A stretch of 64,000 nt of DNA from an uncultured Dialister sp. (GTDB taxonomy: Bacteria > Bacillota > Negativicutes > Veillonellales > Dialisteraceae), in contig OMVW01000007.1 of the NCBI GenBank assembly GCA_900314595.1, positions 15,265 through 79,264 of the forward strand. Direction: 5' to 3'. Position 1 is the stretch's first letter; every line of letters begins with the position of its first letter. The notes beneath the pieces are model-generated. The model was not told where the DNA came from. It was given only the letters and a program-made list of their open reading frames with translations, and made no database searches. The position numbers were made by a program, and so were the translations under genes. Of the stretch, positions 61,087 to 64,000 are shown piece by piece.

Positions 61087-62430
61087 TTATTTCTTTTCGA
61101 CTGGCGGAAAGGTGGAAATCTGGGAGGAGGGGTTGTAACGGAGGCGGGAAGCCAGGACTGCGTAGATTACGAGGCCCATGGCGGTGACGAATGCGCCTTC
61201 GAAAATGACTGCCCAGCCGCAGCCGTATACAGCGTAGCAGGAGTAGATACCGCCGACTACAGCAGCGATATTTGCTTTTCTTGCATGTTCAGGGCTGATG
61301 CCTTCTGCTTTCTGCAGATCCGGTACGGCGGCCATAGCCAGGAGGTAGGGGATCAGATTGATCATGACTGCCAGGTTAATAAGGATATTGAACTGTTTCA
61401 GGAGCGTCGGGCTCATGGTGGACAGGGTCATGGCAATCTGGATAGCCAGCAGGGATCCGATCGCTACATAAGGAGAACGGAAACGGTTAACCACGGAGAG
61501 GAATTTCGGGAAGAGGCCGATGGAGGAAGCTTCACGGGCCACTTCGGAAACGGTGAACTGCCATGCGGTAAGGGATACGAAGCAGGAGCATACGAGCATG
61601 CAGGAAACGATGTAGCCTGCAGTGGGTCCGAACATGGCCGCATAAGCGAGGCCGAAAGGTGCGCCTGCATTCATCAGTTCAGTGTAGGGAACAAGTCCGC
61701 CGATGATGGAGGTGGAAATGGTATAGCAGGTGCCGGCAAGCATGGTGCCGCACATAACGGCAATCGGCACGTTCTTTTCCGGATTTTCTACGGTATCGGA
61801 GTTTGCGCAGGCGGTTTCAAGACCAAGGAATGCCCAGATGATGACTGCAATGGAATCTTTCATGCATTCATAGAAAGGCATATCGCTCGGGTTCCATGCA
61901 GTGACATAGATATCCGGATCGAAATAGAAGAAACCGAAGAGCAGAAGGCCGATGACCGGGGTAACGACACAGGTAACGCCGAGAGAAGTGAATTTACCGA
62001 ATTTTTTCGGGCCTACCAGGGAAATCGTAGCTGCAATGGTCAGGACGCCTATGGTTGCAGCACATACTTCTACCGGATCCAGCTTCAGACCGAATACGAA
62101 GGATGCATAGCTGACGACGCCGGAAGCGATAGCTACGTTGGCGATGATCAGGGAAATGGTATAGGTGAAGTTAGACAGGAAATTGCCGGCCCTCCCGAAA
62201 CGGTATTCCGCATAACCGCCCATACCGCCAACTTTCTTGGTCAGCATGCCGCAGCGGGCAAATGCGTAAGCCAGGATGGTGGCTCCGATGGATGCAAGGA
62301 TCCAGGAGAAAATAGATATGGTTCCGATGCTGGCAAGCGTTGCCGGCAGAAGGATAATGCCGGAACCCATCATGTTGATTGCAGTGACTGTGGTAAGCTG
62401 TACCACTCCCATTTTTTTGCTCTTAGACAA
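61087..62430 (-). CDS. potE: Putrescine/ornithine antiporter (APC family, PotE-like)
   Basis: A 447-residue amino-acid/polyamine antiporter with 12 TM segments. The start SKSKKMGVVQLTTVTAINMM, GSGIILLPATLASIGTISIF and GGMGGYAEYRFGRAGNF closely follow the E. coli PotE/CadB pattern. It exchanges putrescine for ornithine (or a similar pair) and helps acid resistance. I use a TTG start at 62430 because AGAAGGGAACAACA lies before it and the length matches PotE; ATGs 12 codons upstream lack this. No ornithine decarboxylase is near, so the partner enzyme is elsewhere. Confidence 0.88.
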   Translation of the reverse strand: MSKSKKMGVVQLTTVTAINMMGSGIILLPATLASIGTISIFSWILASIGATILAYAFARCGMLTKKVGGMGGYAEYRFGRAGNFLSNFTYTISLIIANVAIASGVVSYASFVFGLKLDPVEVCAATIGVLTIAATISLVGPKKFGKFTSLGVTCVVTPVIGLLLFGFFYFDPDIYVTAWNPSDMPFYECMKDSIAVIIWAFLGLETACANSDTVENPEKNVPIAVMCGTMLAGTCYTISTSIIGGLVPYTELMNAGAPFGLAYAAMFGPTAGYIVSCMLVCSCFVSLTAWQFTVSEVAREASSIGLFPKFLSVVNRFRSPYVAIGSLLAIQIAMTLSTMSPTLLKQFNILINLAVMINLIPYLLAMAAVPDLQKAEGISPEHARKANIAAVVGGIYSCYAVYGCGWAVIFEGAFVTAMGLVIYAVLASRLRYNPSSQISTFPPVEKK

Positions 62431-62584
62431 TGTTGTTCCCTTCTTTCTTAAAACATACCGCATCATCAGGCGGTGGGGAAAAAGTTGTCCCGGAAAGAAT
62501 CCGGAGGGATAAAAATGATGCAGTCTGATTTCCTCAAGGCATGCATAGACCCCATTTGCTTTCTACAGGTGAAAGAAACAGGGC

Positions 62585-62617
62585 AAAAAGAAAACCGTCC
62601 GCTTCATTTAAGCGGTT
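62585..62617 (-). terminator. Possible attenuator in the potE leader
   Basis: Minus strand: CCGCTTAAATGAAGCGG, ACGG, then TTTTCTTTTT. A hairpin plus T-run about 155 bases before the TTG start could modulate potE; evidence is only the fold. Confidence 0.35.
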
Positions 62618-62639
62618 CGCAGCTCAACTGCGCACAAAG

Positions 62640-63190
62640 GCAGGGCGCGAGTGAATTTTTATTTACTGAAATATACCATAAACAGGGGGTGATGACAAGA
62701 CCTTTTTTTGAAATATTTCAGGAAAATTTTTCATAGCAAGTCCTATGGAAAATTGAGAACTTTGAAGGAAAATGGAAGAAAATGAAAGAAAATGACAGCC
62801 ATCATGGATTGGCATGGATTGGCATGATATATCATATTTTGCAATGAAATTTCATGACAAAAATTGAGTACTCTCAAAAATGCCCATTTTATGCCGCCTC
62901 CGGGGTTTTCCGGGAATTGGAACCAATAAATATTCTGCATAAATATCCAATTATGCCGTTTCTAATTTCATATTTCTGTATAAACCCTGAAATGCTAACA
63001 GCCCCGTACCGCCCCAAATGGGCTGAAAATGCCCCAGAAAGTCTGAAATGGCCAAATTTTTCTAAATAATTGAGAATTACAGCGTCTAAATGAAAATGAC
63101 AGTTATTTTTTTACGTGTCCTAAAAAATATTTTTATAAGTTTGAGGCGGGGGAGAAATGGGCCGGGTCACTGGAGAATGAAGAGGATGGG
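62640..63190. other. AT-rich gene-free stretch
   Basis: I see no gene, hairpin-plus-T terminator or RNA here. There is a short direct repeat (GGATTGGCATGGATTGGCATGA near 62805) and otherwise unremarkable AT-rich sequence. Confidence 0.4.
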
Positions 63191-63194
63191 TGTG

Positions 63195-63600
63195 GTCCGT
63201 GGAGCTGTACATTGGGTTAATGGTTAATTTTCCGGGTGGCTGGAGGATGAAAGGGATGGCTTCAGTCCTTGGAACTGAACATAGAGGTTAATGGTTAATT
63301 TTCCGGGTGGCTGGAGAATGTAGGGATGGCTGTAGTCCGTGGAGCTGTACATAGAGGTTAATGGTTAATGTGCCGGGTGGCTGGAGAATGTAGGGGATGG
63401 CTGCAGTCCGTTGAGGCTGAACATAGAGGTTAATGGTTAATGTGCCGGGGCGCTGGAGGATGTCGGGGTGGCTGCAGTCCGTGGAGCTGAACATAGAGGT
63501 TAATGGTTAATGTGCCGGGTGGCTGGAGAATGCAGGGAATGGCTGCAATTCGTGGAACCGGGCATCAGGTTAATGGTTAATGGGCCGGATCAATGGTGAA
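63195..63600 (+). repeat. 70-bp tandem repeat array, about 6 copies, plus orientation
   Basis: Units of about 70 bp: GCTGTACATAGAGGTTAATG, GTTAAT, GTGCCGGGTGGCTGGAGAAT, GGCTGCAGTCCGTGGA. The copies differ slightly in length. Confidence 0.8.
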
Positions 63601-63621
63601 AGCAGGGATGGCAATATTTCG

Positions 63622-63880
63622 ATAATTAACCATTAACTCCGATGAGCAGTTTTCCATAAGACCGTTTTCTTTCGGTAGATAGCCCGCGGGAGGATTAACC
63701 ATTAACCTCATTGTACGGTTTTCCATAAGACAGTTTCCTATCGGAAGATAGCTCGCGGTACGATTAACCATTAACTCCAATGAACGGTTTCCCATAAGAC
63801 CGTTTCCTTTCGGGATAGAGCCTGCGGTACGATTAACCATTAACTCCAATGAACAGTTTTCCGTAATACCGTTTCCTTCC
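63622..63880 (-). repeat. 70-bp tandem repeat array, about 4 copies, minus orientation
   Basis: ATTAACCATTAACTCC with TTTTCCATAAGACCGTTT between. It faces the previous array, so the two form a large inverted repeat around 63610. Confidence 0.8.
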
Positions 63881-64000
63881 GGCCCAAAAATATCCTTTCG
63901 AACTTAGTGTAAAATTTTACTCGGTAGGGGAATTTTTCCAGAAACAATAAAAAAGGAAAGCCTCCCTTTGAGTGGAAATGTTATAATTTCCGTGCACAAA

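Noticed and set aside
63577..63849. 90-codon minus-strand ORF of repeated MELMVNRTAG motif
   Set aside because: It is translated 70-bp array without a ribosome site, and the units differ in ways that show no codon constraint.

Overview
The window looks like a chromosomal segment of a diderm, low-to-middle GC Firmicute of the Negativicutes, most like Dialister or a close Veillonellaceae relative. The evidence is Gram-positive style ribosome binding sites and sigma-A promoters, a CIRCE heat-shock operator, B. subtilis-style LytS/LytT regulators, and an RND efflux pump that only makes sense with an outer membrane. The genus is inferred from general gene content; no rRNA is present to confirm it.

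Layout. 0-1.7 kb: an IS256-family insertion sequence that landed inside a dispersed repeat and left an 8-bp target duplication. 1.8-6.6 kb: TetR regulator, RND adaptor lipoprotein and RND pump. 6.7-7.15 kb: no protein genes, but a 6S-RNA-like candidate with its own terminator. 8-15 kb: housekeeping and membrane genes (PNPOx-like, RarD-type transporter, DUF6765-like, flavodoxin-fold reductase, DUF4153, upp). 15.6-21.3 kb: a surface beta-helix protein with a Pro-Glu linker, tyrS, gloA-tcdA and a C39-like protein. 21.4-31.7 kb: an AT-richer conflict island with DUF4417 and a Cys-rich partner, two orphan polymorphic toxin/immunity cassettes, an XRE/ImmA pair and a complete type I restriction-modification system. 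31.9-37.9 kb: Hsp20 under CIRCE, small secreted proteins (one frameshifted), a 62-bp tandem repeat, an MBL-fold hydrolase and UspA. 38.7-46.6 kb: DUF2157/GDYXXLXY pair, sixA-thiD-yfbR operon, and biotin genes bioY, bioD and bioA. 47-53.9 kb: LytS/LytT two-component system next to a DUF5058 membrane protein, a second membrane protein and a CaiB-type CoA-transferase. 54-62.4 kb: a hypothetical protein, a LysR regulator, fructose-6-phosphate aldolase, a UroD-family protein, a DMT transporter and a PotE-type antiporter. 62.4-64 kb: repeat arrays only.

The most striking feature is how much intergenic DNA is repeats. About 30 copies of a composite element (a tandem 7- or 9-base repeat, then GAAGG, then a hairpin whose stem sequence changes from copy to copy while staying paired, then a T-rich TTTATGGGG flank) sit mostly just after genes. 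Separate families include a 70-bp tandem repeat built on GGTTAATGGTTAAT, heptamer tracts like cyanobacterial STRRs, and a 62-bp repeat.

The best candidates for undescribed biology are (1) the two toxin cassettes with identical architecture: a 53-bp direct repeat, a 31-codon ORF overlapping the toxin start by 1 base, a toxin with an MGSG-SGLY-KTRG leader, and an immunity gene overlapping by 4 bases; (2) the LytS/LytT - DUF5058 - CoA-transferase locus, where two promoters share a near-identical upstream motif; and (3) the composite hairpin repeat family.
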